The position numbers were made by a program, and so were the translations under genes. A DNA stretch of 64,000 bases from Parasphingorhabdus cellanae. Its GTDB lineage: Bacteria; Pseudomonadota; Alphaproteobacteria; Sphingomonadales; Sphingomonadaceae. The notes under the pieces are model-generated. The model saw only the letters and a program-made list of their open reading frames with translations. It was not told the DNA's origin and did no database searches. The stretch spans positions 1,054,001-1,118,000 of the forward strand of contig NZ_CP071794.1 in the NCBI RefSeq assembly GCF_017498565.1, read 5' to 3'. Positions within the stretch are counted from its first letter, which is position 1. Every line of letters starts with the position of its first letter. Below, piece after piece: positions 35,599-44,602 of this stretch.

Positions 35599-36705
35599 AT
35601 GAGCACATTATTTGATCCTATCATCCTTGGCGCCATCGAAGCCCCTAACCGGATGCTGATGGCCCCGCTGACCCGGTGCCGCTCGACGATGGAACATGTG
35701 CCGACCCCGATCATGGGCGAATATTATGCGCAGCGCGCTGGTGCTGGCCTTATCATTTCCGAAGCTACCGGTATCAGCCAACAGGGCATGGGCACACCGT
35801 TTGCGCCGGGCATCTGGAATGACGAGCAGACCGAAGCCTGGAAGCCGATTATTGAGCGAGTCCATGCCGCCGGGGGGCGGATTATCTGTCAGCTCTGGCA
35901 TATGGGCAGGATTGTGCACCCCGATTTCCTCGGTGGTGACAAACCTGTTTCATCTTCCGCCACAACCGCTCCGGGTAGCGTCCGCACCTATCAGGGCAAA
36001 CGCGATTATGTCGAAGCCCGTCCTTTGGGACTGGATGAAATTCCGACCTTGCTCGACGATTACACAAATGCTGCGGAGAATGCGAAAAAAGCAGGCTTTG
36101 ATGGCGTGCAGTTGCACAGCGCCAATGGCTATCTGATCGACCAATTCATTCGTTCCGGCACCAATTTCCGGACTGATGAATATGGCGGTTCAATCGAAAA
36201 CCGCATCCGTCTGCTCGGTGAAGTCACCCAACGGCTGGTAGACGTCTGGGGCAGCGATCGCGTATCCGTGCGGCTCTCGCCCAATGGCGACTCGCAAGGT
36301 GCGGATGACGCGACCCCGGTGGAAACTTTTACCGCAGCGGCGAAATTGCTCGACAGCATCGGCATCGCGTTTCTCGAACTGCGGGAACCACCTGCGCATG
36401 GTACCTACGGGAATACCGACGTGCCGGCGGTCAGCCCGGACATTCGCCCGGTATTCAGCAAGCCCTTGGTGCTCAACAGCGACTATTTTTATGATAATGC
36501 GACAGAGGCTCTGGCCGAGGATAAAGCCGACGCGATCAGCTTTGGCCGGACATTCATGACCAATCCCGACTTGCCGGAGCGTTTCCGCGCAGGCGCAGAG
36601 CTCAACCCGATCGACTTCACGCCATCGTGGTATAGTCAGGGCGCAGAAGGCTATGTGGATTATCCCACCATGGATCAGGCTGCACAGACCAAAGCAACGG
36701 CCTGA
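35599..36705 (+). CDS. Old yellow enzyme-type alkene reductase
   Basis: A 368-residue FMN-dependent TIM-barrel protein. MLMAPLTRCRS, YYAQRAGAGLIISEATGIS, QLWHMGRIVHPDFL and the catalytic His-x2-Asn (GVQLHSANGYLIDQFIRSGT) match the NemA/XenA-type alkene reductases. It reduces activated C=C bonds with NAD(P)H. The natural substrate is unclear. It stands alone, with a GAGAGA ribosome site. Confidence 0.94.
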   Translation: MSTLFDPIILGAIEAPNRMLMAPLTRCRSTMEHVPTPIMGEYYAQRAGAGLIISEATGISQQGMGTPFAPGIWNDEQTEAWKPIIERVHAAGGRIICQLWHMGRIVHPDFLGGDKPVSSSATTAPGSVRTYQGKRDYVEARPLGLDEIPTLLDDYTNAAENAKKAGFDGVQLHSANGYLIDQFIRSGTNFRTDEYGGSIENRIRLLGEVTQRLVDVWGSDRVSVRLSPNGDSQGADDATPVETFTAAAKLLDSIGIAFLELREPPAHGTYGNTDVPAVSPDIRPVFSKPLVLNSDYFYDNATEALAEDKADAISFGRTFMTNPDLPERFRAGAELNPIDFTPSWYSQGAEGYVDYPTMDQAAQTKATA

Positions 36706-36723
36706 ACCAAACGCCTGATACGA

Positions 36724-37179
36724 TCAAAATGAACTTTGCAGCCGCCGGAACATGTCATGTACGGGTGGCTCTGAGGCTTCCTGATATTCCAGGCGCATGG
36801 ACAGACGTTGCAGGCGCTGAAATAGCTCTTCACTAGCATTGATAATCTGCTGCGCTTCTGCCGGAAAAAGCTCTACCACTGGGCCATCACTCGCCGCAGC
36901 GTAGCCTAGCTCGCGGTTATGATTCCAGGCTTCACCATCCGTCAGGTCATCACCATGCAATGATTTCTGGTTCAACAACCATGCGATACAATGCATCAGC
37001 CGCGTCGTGACTTTTAAAGATTCACAGGAAAAAGCCACTGGCAGCGTTTCATCTTCAACACATTCGTCATTGAATCGCCCCGACTCGAAATAGGATCTTG
37101 CCTCGTCCGCAAGCACCATCGACTCCGTGTAAAGCGCATCCAGTAATTTGGGCGTCATCAATGCTTCGCTGTTAGCCAT
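36724..37179 (-). CDS. DUF1465/RcdA-like regulator of CtrA degradation
   Basis: A 151-residue alpha-helical protein. SYFESGRFNDECVEDETLPVAFSCESLKVTTRLMHCIAWLLNQ and the conserved region up to QRLSMRLEYQEASE are characteristic of DUF1465, the family of Caulobacter RcdA. RcdA is an adaptor that helps ClpXP degrade the cell-cycle regulator CtrA. The role here is inferred from the family. Convergent with the alkene reductase gene. Confidence 0.85.
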   Translation of the reverse strand: MANSEALMTPKLLDALYTESMVLADEARSYFESGRFNDECVEDETLPVAFSCESLKVTTRLMHCIAWLLNQKSLHGDDLTDGEAWNHNRELGYAAASDGPVVELFPAEAQQIINASEELFQRLQRLSMRLEYQEASEPPVHDMFRRLQSSF

Positions 37180-37339
37180 CTCACTGGCCTAGCAAATTTT
37201 TTATGATCAGGGACAGTTAAATTTTACAACGCATAGGGTTAATGGCGGGCCTGTTTCAATGTGATACGCCCCTGCTAAGCACGTTAATTGGTGGATAGAA
37301 ACGGTTAACGGGACCGAACCGCGCCGAATGACAAGGCTG

Positions 37340-37543
37340 TTATGCAATAATATCAGGTATCAATTGATTTTCGATCACAATGATCCGGTCCCGAAGCTGC
37401 AATTTGCGTTTTTTCAAACGCGCGGCGCGCAGCTGATCATGACCACCCGATTCCATCAATGCCGCGATGGCATCATCTAGATCACGATGCTCGATTCTCA
37501 GCAGTTCGAGCCGCTGCCGCAACTCCTGATCGCTTATCGCCAT
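37340..37543 (-). CDS. YdcH/DUF465-like small coiled-coil protein
   Basis: A 67-residue protein. ELRQRLELLRIEHRDLDDAIAAL and then LRAARLKKRKLQLRDRIIVIENQL give the two-helix YdcH pattern (second helix basic, K-K-x-K-L-x-L-RD). The ATG at 37543 is used; a longer start at 37567 lacks a ribosome site. A second family member is divergent at 37733. Function is unknown. Confidence 0.85.
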   Translation of the reverse strand: MAISDQELRQRLELLRIEHRDLDDAIAALMESGGHDQLRAARLKKRKLQLRDRIIVIENQLIPDIIA

Positions 37544-37732
37544 AATGGATCCATTCGCCCCTTGCATCGCTGCAACATTTTTGTAATCTTCACTTTATTC
37601 ATGGTTCATGTCGAAACCAAGACATTTATATCATGGAGATCGTCGGCCGCTTAATCATAAGTGCGCGATATAGAGAAAGGGACACCCGCAACCACTTTCC
37701 ATCAGCAACCATATAATAATCAGGAGAATATT

Positions 37733-37891
37733 ATGGATCAGAATCATGCGTCAGCCCTGCGAGGAAAGCACGAAGCCCTCGATCGCAAGATCAGCGAAGA
37801 AGAGGCCCGCCCGGTTCCAGATACGATTCGAATCCATGACCTGAAAAAACAAAAGCTGCGATTGAAAGACGAATTGCTGGCAGAAGCCTGA
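37733..37891 (+). CDS. YdcH/DUF465-like small protein, second copy
   Basis: A 52-residue protein. The ATG at 37733 has AGGAG 7 bases upstream. LRGKHEALDRKISEEEARPV and LKKQKLRLKDELL are the same two-helix pattern as in the divergent neighbour, with the typical KKQKLxLKDE end. Paralogous pairs like this are common in sphingomonads. Function unknown. Confidence 0.85.
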   Translation: MDQNHASALRGKHEALDRKISEEEARPVPDTIRIHDLKKQKLRLKDELLAEA

Positions 37892-38037
37892 TCGTTTGCT
37901 GATTTAGCTATAAATTGAGTCCTATCCATGGGATCGGATTTATGACACCCGCAAACCACGCTAAATCATTCGAGTCATTGACTTACTCTCTGCTTTCCCC
38001 AAGGATTTGAGGAATAGAGATTGAGAGGACCGTCCCG

Positions 38038-39057
38038 ATGACCACAAACCAGATTTGGTATTTACGCAAACGCCCTGTCGGCAAACTAGCCGACGGCGAT
38101 CTTGAGCTTGTCACCGAAGAAATGGCTCCATTGGGCCCCGACATGATACGAGTGCGGACCATCTATCTGTCCCTCGATCCCACCAATCGGATATGGATGA
38201 GCGATATGGACGGCTATCTGCCGCCGGTGCCTATTGATAACCCGATGCGGGGCGGTGGTATCGGTATTGTTGAAGAAAGCAATTTTGATGATGTGCCCGT
38301 CGGCACGCTGATCAACACCGGCCTCTCCACTTGGGCGATGTATAATGACATTCCCGGCGGCATGGCGAGTGTGTTGCCGTCCATTCCAGGCGTTCCGCTA
38401 ACCGCTTATATGGGGCCATTGGGTGCCACCGGCATGACAGCCTATTTTGGGTTGATGGATATCGGAAAGCCAAAAGAAGGAGATACTTTGGTTGTTTCAG
38501 CGGCAGCCGGGGCCGTCGGGTCCATGGTCGGACAGATCGGCAAGATCCATGGATGCCATGTTGTTGGTATTGCCGGTTCAGACGACAAATGCAAATGGCT
38601 CACCGAAGAAGCGGGCTTCGACGCAGCGATAAATTACAAAACTGAAGATGTGGGTGCCGCGCTCGATAAGCGTTGTCCCAACGGAATTGATATTAATTTT
38701 GAAAGTGTAGGCGGCGAAATTATGGATGTCGTGATAGCGCGGCTAAATGACTTTTCACGCATGCCGCTATGCGGTTTGATATCCACCTATAATGACACTG
38801 ACGGATCACCTGGTCCGACAAATTTTGCTAACCTGCTGATGCGGCGGACTACGCTGCGCGGTTTTATTATCCTCGACTATTTTGATCGTTTTCCAGAAGG
38901 CGCCCAAGCCATGGCGGGATGGCTGATGGAAGGACGCATCAAATTTGAAACCGATGTGGTTCAGGGAATTGAAAATGCGCCAGCCTCGCTCGAACGCTTG
39001 TTTACGGGTGCCAATTTGGGCAAGCTTGCTGTGCAATTCGGTCCGGAACCAGACTAA
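38038..39057 (+). CDS. NADP-dependent oxidoreductase of the CurA/MDR family
   Basis: A 339-residue medium-chain reductase without zinc ligands. The family start MTTNQIWYLRKRPVG is followed by LSLDPTNRIWM and the Rossmann motif VVSAAAGAVGSMVGQIGK. The 'leukotriene B4 12-hydroxydehydrogenase-like' form reduces enones with NADPH. It stands alone; the substrate cannot be inferred. Confidence 0.92.
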   Translation: MTTNQIWYLRKRPVGKLADGDLELVTEEMAPLGPDMIRVRTIYLSLDPTNRIWMSDMDGYLPPVPIDNPMRGGGIGIVEESNFDDVPVGTLINTGLSTWAMYNDIPGGMASVLPSIPGVPLTAYMGPLGATGMTAYFGLMDIGKPKEGDTLVVSAAAGAVGSMVGQIGKIHGCHVVGIAGSDDKCKWLTEEAGFDAAINYKTEDVGAALDKRCPNGIDINFESVGGEIMDVVIARLNDFSRMPLCGLISTYNDTDGSPGPTNFANLLMRRTTLRGFIILDYFDRFPEGAQAMAGWLMEGRIKFETDVVQGIENAPASLERLFTGANLGKLAVQFGPEPD

Positions 39058-39161
39058 ACCACTTTAATTATCTAGCACAAGTCGCAGGGCGATATGTATT
39101 TTCTGGCTTTGGGCCTGTTTTGCATATCGCGCCTGCGAACGGTTTCTGCTAGACCATCCTC

Positions 39162-41444
39162 ATGGCCACCAAACATACTCTCAGTCCTGTAACAGCCCGT
39201 AACATTTTAACCGGACTGCGATCCATCATGGCCTCCGCGGGCAATGCCCAGACAAAACTCAATCATGTTGTAGAAACTATTGCCGAAGCGGTTAGTAGCG
39301 AGGTTTGCTCGATATATTTACGGCGCGAGGGTGTGCTGGAACTATATGCCACACGCGGCCTCAATCAAGAGGCAGTCCACGTGACTAAATTGGCTTTTGG
39401 CGAAGGATTAACCGGCTACATCGCCAAAAATGTCGAAACACTAAACCTCGACGAAGCAGCCAGCCATCCGGATTTCCAATACCGCCCTGAAACCGGGGAA
39501 GAAAAATTCCATAGTTTTGCTGGCGTACCCATCATTCGTAACCAGCAAGCGGTAGGCGTATTGTGCGCACAACATATAGAACCGCGCAAATATTCCGAGG
39601 AGGAGATTGAATCTTTTCAGACAGCCGCCATGGTCCTTTCTGAGCTGATTTCCAATGCGGAATTGATCGATGTGGAGTCGGTGGATACCACCGAAGCCCG
39701 CAATAACGGTGCTGATCGGCTGAGCGGATTGCAGCTTGTTAAAGGAAAAGCGAGCGGTTTTGCGGTTTTCCACCAACCGCGCGTGAAAATTGAACATACC
39801 GTCGCAGAGGATACTGAAGCGGAACGCCACCGCGTTTATTCCGCCTTTGACAAGATGCGCGACCAGATAGACCAGATGACCAATCAAGCTGAATTTGGCG
39901 TCGGCGGAGAGCATGAAGAAGTCCTGCAAACTTACAAGATGTTTGCTTATGATGAAGGCTGGAGTCGCCGGATCAACGAAGCGATTGACAGTGGCCTGAC
40001 CGCCGAGGCGGCCATTGAACGTGTGCAGCAACATACCCGTATGCGGATGCGTCAGATTGATGATCCATTGCTCGCTGAGCGGATGCATGATTTGGAAGAT
40101 CTCGCGAACCGGCTCTTGCGTATTGTGTCCGGTCAGATGGGTACAGCAGCAACCATGGGCCTGCGTCAGGATACGATTTTGGTAGCGCGCAATCTCGGTC
40201 CGGCGGAATTACTGGAATATGATCGCAGGCGTCTGAAGGGCGTGGTGTTGGAAGAAGGGTCGCTGACCGCGCATGTAACGATCATTGCACGCGCCATGGA
40301 CATCCCAATATTGGGGCAGGTAAAAAATGTCCGTCAGATAGTGCGTGAAAACGACCATTTGCTGCTCAACGTTGACGACAATGCGCTTTTTGTTCGTCCC
40401 AGTCCGTCGATGGAAGATGCGTTTGAGACGCAGATCGAACTCACCCAGAAAAAACGGGCTGCTTATACCGAACTGAAAGACAAAGAACCGGTTACTAAAG
40501 ATGGCACGCGGATCACATTGAACATCAATGCCGGCTTACGCGACGACATGGGGATGCTGAATTTAACTGGCGCTGATGGCATTGGACTGTTCCGCACGGA
40601 GTTCCAGTTTCTGGTCGCCGCCAAGATGCCCGGTCGCTCAGGACAATTGCGCTTCTACCGCGATGTCTTGGATGCCGCTGGCGATAAACCAGTTATTTTT
40701 CGTACCGTCGATATTGGTGGTGATAAACCCCTGCCCTATTTTCAGGCTAGCGAAGTGAAGGAAGAAAACCCTGCCATGGGCTGGCGCGCATTGCGCATCG
40801 GCCTCGAGCGCGATGCTCTCATGAAAGTACAGGCCCGCTCGTTAATTGAAGCTGCGGCCGGGCGAAAGTTGAACGTCATGTTCCCGATGATCGCTGAACC
40901 GTGGGAGTTCGATGAAGCAAAAGCGGTGTTCGAGAAACAGCTGGAATTTCTGCGTAGCCGCAAAAAGCAAGTGCCGCTTTCTATCCGATATGGCGCGATG
41001 CTCGAAGTCCCAGCCTTAGCGGAATGCCTGGATCAAATGGCCTCTCGGCTCGACTTTCTATCCATTGGTACCAATGATCTTACTCAGTTTCTGTTTGCTG
41101 CCGACCGTAGCAATCCGAAATTGGCTGAACGATTTGATTGGCTCAGCCCCGCAATATTGCGCTTCATTGGCCGGGTTTCCCGGCAGGCCGATGATTTGGG
41201 CATTGAGCTGAGTGTATGCGGTGAAATGGGCGGACGGCCATTGGATGCGTTGGCGCTATTGGGACTTGGCATCAAGCGCTTGTCTATTACACCAGCATCT
41301 GTTGGCCCGATCAAGGCCATGGTTCGCTCACTCGATTTGACCGCCGTAAAAAACCACCTTCAAACTCTTTTGTCGGACCCGCCGAGTGATCCCCGAACGG
41401 CGCTACGGCAATGGGCGAAGCAGCAGCATATCGATCTCGATTGA
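39162..41444 (+). CDS. ptsP: PEP-protein phosphotransferase of the nitrogen PTS
   Basis: A 760-residue enzyme I-Ntr. An N-terminal GAF domain (about 15-165) precedes the enzyme I domain with the phosphorylated His in GSLTAHVTIIARAMDIP and the PEP-binding barrel (FRTVDIGGDKPLPYF, SIGTNDLTQFLFAADR, SVCGEMGG). It passes phosphate from PEP to NPr and then EIIA-Ntr. ptsO and ptsN are not in the window. Confidence 0.95.
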   Translation: MATKHTLSPVTARNILTGLRSIMASAGNAQTKLNHVVETIAEAVSSEVCSIYLRREGVLELYATRGLNQEAVHVTKLAFGEGLTGYIAKNVETLNLDEAASHPDFQYRPETGEEKFHSFAGVPIIRNQQAVGVLCAQHIEPRKYSEEEIESFQTAAMVLSELISNAELIDVESVDTTEARNNGADRLSGLQLVKGKASGFAVFHQPRVKIEHTVAEDTEAERHRVYSAFDKMRDQIDQMTNQAEFGVGGEHEEVLQTYKMFAYDEGWSRRINEAIDSGLTAEAAIERVQQHTRMRMRQIDDPLLAERMHDLEDLANRLLRIVSGQMGTAATMGLRQDTILVARNLGPAELLEYDRRRLKGVVLEEGSLTAHVTIIARAMDIPILGQVKNVRQIVRENDHLLLNVDDNALFVRPSPSMEDAFETQIELTQKKRAAYTELKDKEPVTKDGTRITLNINAGLRDDMGMLNLTGADGIGLFRTEFQFLVAAKMPGRSGQLRFYRDVLDAAGDKPVIFRTVDIGGDKPLPYFQASEVKEENPAMGWRALRIGLERDALMKVQARSLIEAAAGRKLNVMFPMIAEPWEFDEAKAVFEKQLEFLRSRKKQVPLSIRYGAMLEVPALAECLDQMASRLDFLSIGTNDLTQFLFAADRSNPKLAERFDWLSPAILRFIGRVSRQADDLGIELSVCGEMGGRPLDALALLGLGIKRLSITPASVGPIKAMVRSLDLTAVKNHLQTLLSDPPSDPRTALRQWAKQQHIDLD

Positions 41445-41621
41445 TAGAGGATCTGTAACAAGTTGTATCGGTACTTCCCGGGCCGCGCGATTATCATTGG
41501 TTCATCGCAGAAGCACCTTGGCTACAATTGTGATAATCATTGACTTTTCATTGCTCTAGTGGCTTCTTCCTATTCACAGTATTAACGGGGTCGCACCGCG
41601 AACCGGCCGAAGGAGAGTATG

Positions 41622-42497
41622 ATGGCCGAAGAAATTGACGCAGAAGAAGCAGATAGTGAAAATGCAGAACTGAACCTGCACAGCGCGGGTGATATGCTAC
41701 GCCATGCGCGCGAACAAAAAAACCTTAGCGTCGCAGATATAGCTAAAACAACCCGAATTCCTCAGCGCCATCTGGAATCAATTGAGTCGGGCGATTTTGC
41801 CGCGCTGCCAGGACGGACTTATGCAATCGGCTTTGCCAAATCCTACGCTCGCACTGTTGGTCTTAGCGAAGTGACCATCGGCAGCCAGTTACGCGAGGAG
41901 ATGGATGATCAGGGGCACAGCGCCTACGAGCCGGAAACCAGTGGATATTCGCCTGCCAATTCTAGCAATATTCCACCCAAGTATCTGGCATGGACCGCAG
42001 CTGGTTTGGCGGCAACATTGCTTGTCGGTTTTCTGGTATGGCGGACAATGTTTCTCGAACCCGGTGATTTTATGGAGAGCAGTGGGGACGCTGAATTTGT
42101 TGGCGATAATGGCGAAACTGATGGTATTTTGGATGGAACCATCGAACCTGTTGGGCCAACACCATCTGCGACAGGCACCGTCATATTGACCGCTACCGAG
42201 ACCGTTTGGCTAAAAATATATGATGAAGATGGCGAGCGATTATTTGAAAAAGAAATGGCCGCCGGAGAACAATACTCGGTTCCTGCAGATGCAAATGGCC
42301 CACAAATCCTTACAGGTCGCCCAGATGCGCTCACTGTTACGATAGATGGCGAGGTTGTTCCACCGCTTGGCACGGCAGACCGTACCATCAAAGATGTCGG
42401 GATTAGCGCGGCGGCATTATTAGCGCGGGCTGATCCGGGCGGATTAACCTCTGACATCAACGGTCAGTCCATTACCGATCAAACGGTAAACCAGTAA
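41622..42497 (+). CDS. RodZ-like helix-turn-helix membrane protein
   Basis: A 291-residue protein. AAGGAG fits the second of two tandem ATGs (41622). An N-terminal Cro-like helix-turn-helix (MLRHAREQKNLSVADIAKTTRIPQRHLESIE, about 26-57) is followed by a membrane helix (AWTAAGLAATLLVGFLVWRTMF, about 125-146) and a periplasmic DUF4115 domain (TVILTATETVWLKIYDEDGERLF). This is the layout of RodZ, which links MreB to the wall-synthesis machinery. Equivalent function here is likely but not shown by sequence alone. Confidence 0.87.
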   Translation: MAEEIDAEEADSENAELNLHSAGDMLRHAREQKNLSVADIAKTTRIPQRHLESIESGDFAALPGRTYAIGFAKSYARTVGLSEVTIGSQLREEMDDQGHSAYEPETSGYSPANSSNIPPKYLAWTAAGLAATLLVGFLVWRTMFLEPGDFMESSGDAEFVGDNGETDGILDGTIEPVGPTPSATGTVILTATETVWLKIYDEDGERLFEKEMAAGEQYSVPADANGPQILTGRPDALTVTIDGEVVPPLGTADRTIKDVGISAAALLARADPGGLTSDINGQSITDQTVNQ

Positions 42498-42598
42498 ACG
42501 GATCATCTGCATATCTGGTGCTTCGTGACCCGACGTAAATCGGTTTACTTTGCCCTGCAATTTATGGTTAACACAATCCAAATTTTTGGAGGCTGCTT

Positions 42599-43474
42599 AT
42601 GAAATCCGTACTATTATCGACTCTTTGTACCAGTATGTTTGTCAGCCTGCTGATCGCCACCCCGGTAAGCGCGCAAGATAGAAATGTCGACAAACGCGTG
42701 GACCGTCTTGAACAAGAGATGAGGGCTGTGCAGCGCAAGGTTTTCCCGGGCGGTTCATCGCGCTTCTTTGAACCCGAGATCACCCCGGATACTGACACGC
42801 CAACAACTCAGTCAACAACCAGCTCGGCCGTATCAGATCTGATCGCCCGGGTAGACACGTTAGAACGCAGCCTTGCCTCACTTACCGGTCAGGTAGAGGA
42901 AAATGGGTTTCGGTTGAAACAAATCGAAGATAAGTTGGCAGCGACTGAAGTTCCACCGGTTAGCACTGACCCTGGTACATTTTCAACGACACCCTCCAGC
43001 GTCCCCGGCGCCGACAGCACGCAAGCGACAGCAGATCCCGAACGTGTCTCTGGTGTTGCGTCGATTGTGATGCCAGACACTGGTGATGCCGGTGAAGACG
43101 CTTACATTTATGGCTACCGGCTGTGGGAGGCAAAATATTATCCCGAAGCCCAGACACAGTTGAAAAAAGCTGCTGCCGATCATCCAAACCATCGCCGCGC
43201 CAGCTTTGCTAAAAACCTTCTCGGCCGTGCCTATTTGGATGACGGCAAACCGGCATTGGCATCTGTGGCACTATACGAAAATTATCAGGAACTGCCTCGT
43301 GGCGAGCGGGCACCTGATAGTCTTTATTTTCTGAGCACTGCCTTAGTCCAACTCAACAAAAAGGCTGATGCCTGTCGCGTGCTTTCTGAATTACAGGAAG
43401 TTTATCCCGGTGCCGCGTCTGGCCGCCTAAGCGCGCGCGTCGCTAGCGGAAAGGCAGCGGCGGATTGCAGCTAA
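42599..43474 (+). CDS. cpoB: Tol-Pal-associated periplasmic protein CpoB/YbgF
   Basis: A 291-residue protein. A signal peptide (to about VSAQ) is followed by a coiled coil (VDKRVDRLEQEMRAVQRKV) and further heptads, then C-terminal TPR-like repeats (ARYLWEAKYYPEAQTQLKKA-type, about 175-285). CpoB couples cell-wall synthesis and outer-membrane constriction. The tol genes are not in the window, which is a less usual place for cpoB. tilS starts 25 bases downstream. Confidence 0.88.
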   Translation: MKSVLLSTLCTSMFVSLLIATPVSAQDRNVDKRVDRLEQEMRAVQRKVFPGGSSRFFEPEITPDTDTPTTQSTTSSAVSDLIARVDTLERSLASLTGQVEENGFRLKQIEDKLAATEVPPVSTDPGTFSTTPSSVPGADSTQATADPERVSGVASIVMPDTGDAGEDAYIYGYRLWEAKYYPEAQTQLKKAAADHPNHRRASFAKNLLGRAYLDDGKPALASVALYENYQELPRGERAPDSLYFLSTALVQLNKKADACRVLSELQEVYPGAASGRLSARVASGKAAADCS

Positions 43475-43499
43475 TTATAACTCCCGATCAACCGACCCC

Positions 43500-44447
43500 A
43501 TGACGGGTGATGCGCTTATTGACCGCTTTCGCGAGGCGGTGACTACGCTTGTTCCAGACTTTGAAGATAGCAATGCCATATTGGGTTTGGCAGTCTCTGG
43601 CGGGCCCGATAGTCTTGCACTATTACTGTTAGCCCATGGGAGTTTCTCCGGTCGGATAATGGCTGCCAGCGTCAACCACGGACTGCGCCCTGCAGCCAAA
43701 GACGAATGCGAATTTGTCGCCAAGATATGTGCAGAACGAGGAATTCCACATCATATTTTAAAACCGTCCACCCCCATTCGGGGAAGCATTCAGGCAGAAG
43801 CGCGCAAGGCACGCTATTCGTTACTCAATGGCTGGATGGAAACTCAGAATATTAAATGGCTTGCCACTGCCCATCATGCTGATGATCAACTGGAGACCTT
43901 GATTATGCGCATATTGCGCGGCAGCGGCATTGACGGCATGTCCGCGATCCGTGCGAAACGGGGTCATATCATTCGTCCACTCCTTCCTTTCTCAAAGGAT
44001 ATGCTGGTTCAGTTCGTCAGCACGCAGGGTGTTAAGGCCATTGATGATCCATCCAATAGAGACCAAAATTTTGATCGCGTCAGAGTAAGGGAAGCCTTGT
44101 CACAACTGTCCGGCTTTGATGTGAGCCTAGCCAGCCAAAGCGCGGCGGCACTCGATGATGCACGCGCGGCGGTTCACTGGATGGTTGAGGAGCTTGCAGC
44201 GAGCCATATAATACAAACCGCAGATGGCTGCCGGCTCGACAATCACGATTTTCCGCATGAAATTATTCGGCGGTTACTGTTGAGATGCCTGCATATCTGC
44301 GACCCTGCATTATCTCCGCGTGGCAGTCAGCTTGAACCGCTGATAAGAGATCTAAAACAAGGTAAAACCCTCACCATGGGTAATATATTATGCAAAGGCG
44401 GATTAACCTGGACCTTCGCTCTTGCTCCAAAACGGAACAATAGCTAA
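43500..44447 (+). CDS. tilS: tRNA(Ile)-lysidine synthetase
   Basis: A 315-residue PP-loop ATPase: LAVSGGPDSLALLLLAHG, HHADDQLETLIMRILRGSGIDGM and PLLPFSKDMLVQFV. It adds lysine to C34 of tRNA-Ile2, giving AUA decoding. It is shorter than E. coli TilS and lacks the long C-terminal domain, as in many alphaproteobacteria. Confidence 0.95.
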   Translation: MTGDALIDRFREAVTTLVPDFEDSNAILGLAVSGGPDSLALLLLAHGSFSGRIMAASVNHGLRPAAKDECEFVAKICAERGIPHHILKPSTPIRGSIQAEARKARYSLLNGWMETQNIKWLATAHHADDQLETLIMRILRGSGIDGMSAIRAKRGHIIRPLLPFSKDMLVQFVSTQGVKAIDDPSNRDQNFDRVRVREALSQLSGFDVSLASQSAAALDDARAAVHWMVEELAASHIIQTADGCRLDNHDFPHEIIRRLLLRCLHICDPALSPRGSQLEPLIRDLKQGKTLTMGNILCKGGLTWTFALAPKRNNS

Positions 44448-44602
44448 ATATTTCAAGGTATTGATGGCAAATCCCGATACACGATCAGACTGATCGGTAA
44501 AAACATTGCCGCTCATATTGTCATCCCGGGCAAAACCCCTATCTTTATAGGAATAGATTCGACGGAAAAAAGCCGGCGAAACCAACAAGGACGTAAAGCA
44601 TC

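Noticed and set aside
44448-44602. Heat-shock sigma-32 promoter before ftsH
   Set aside because: A CCCCTAT-like -10 is present, but no matching CTTG-type -35 at a proper distance could be found.
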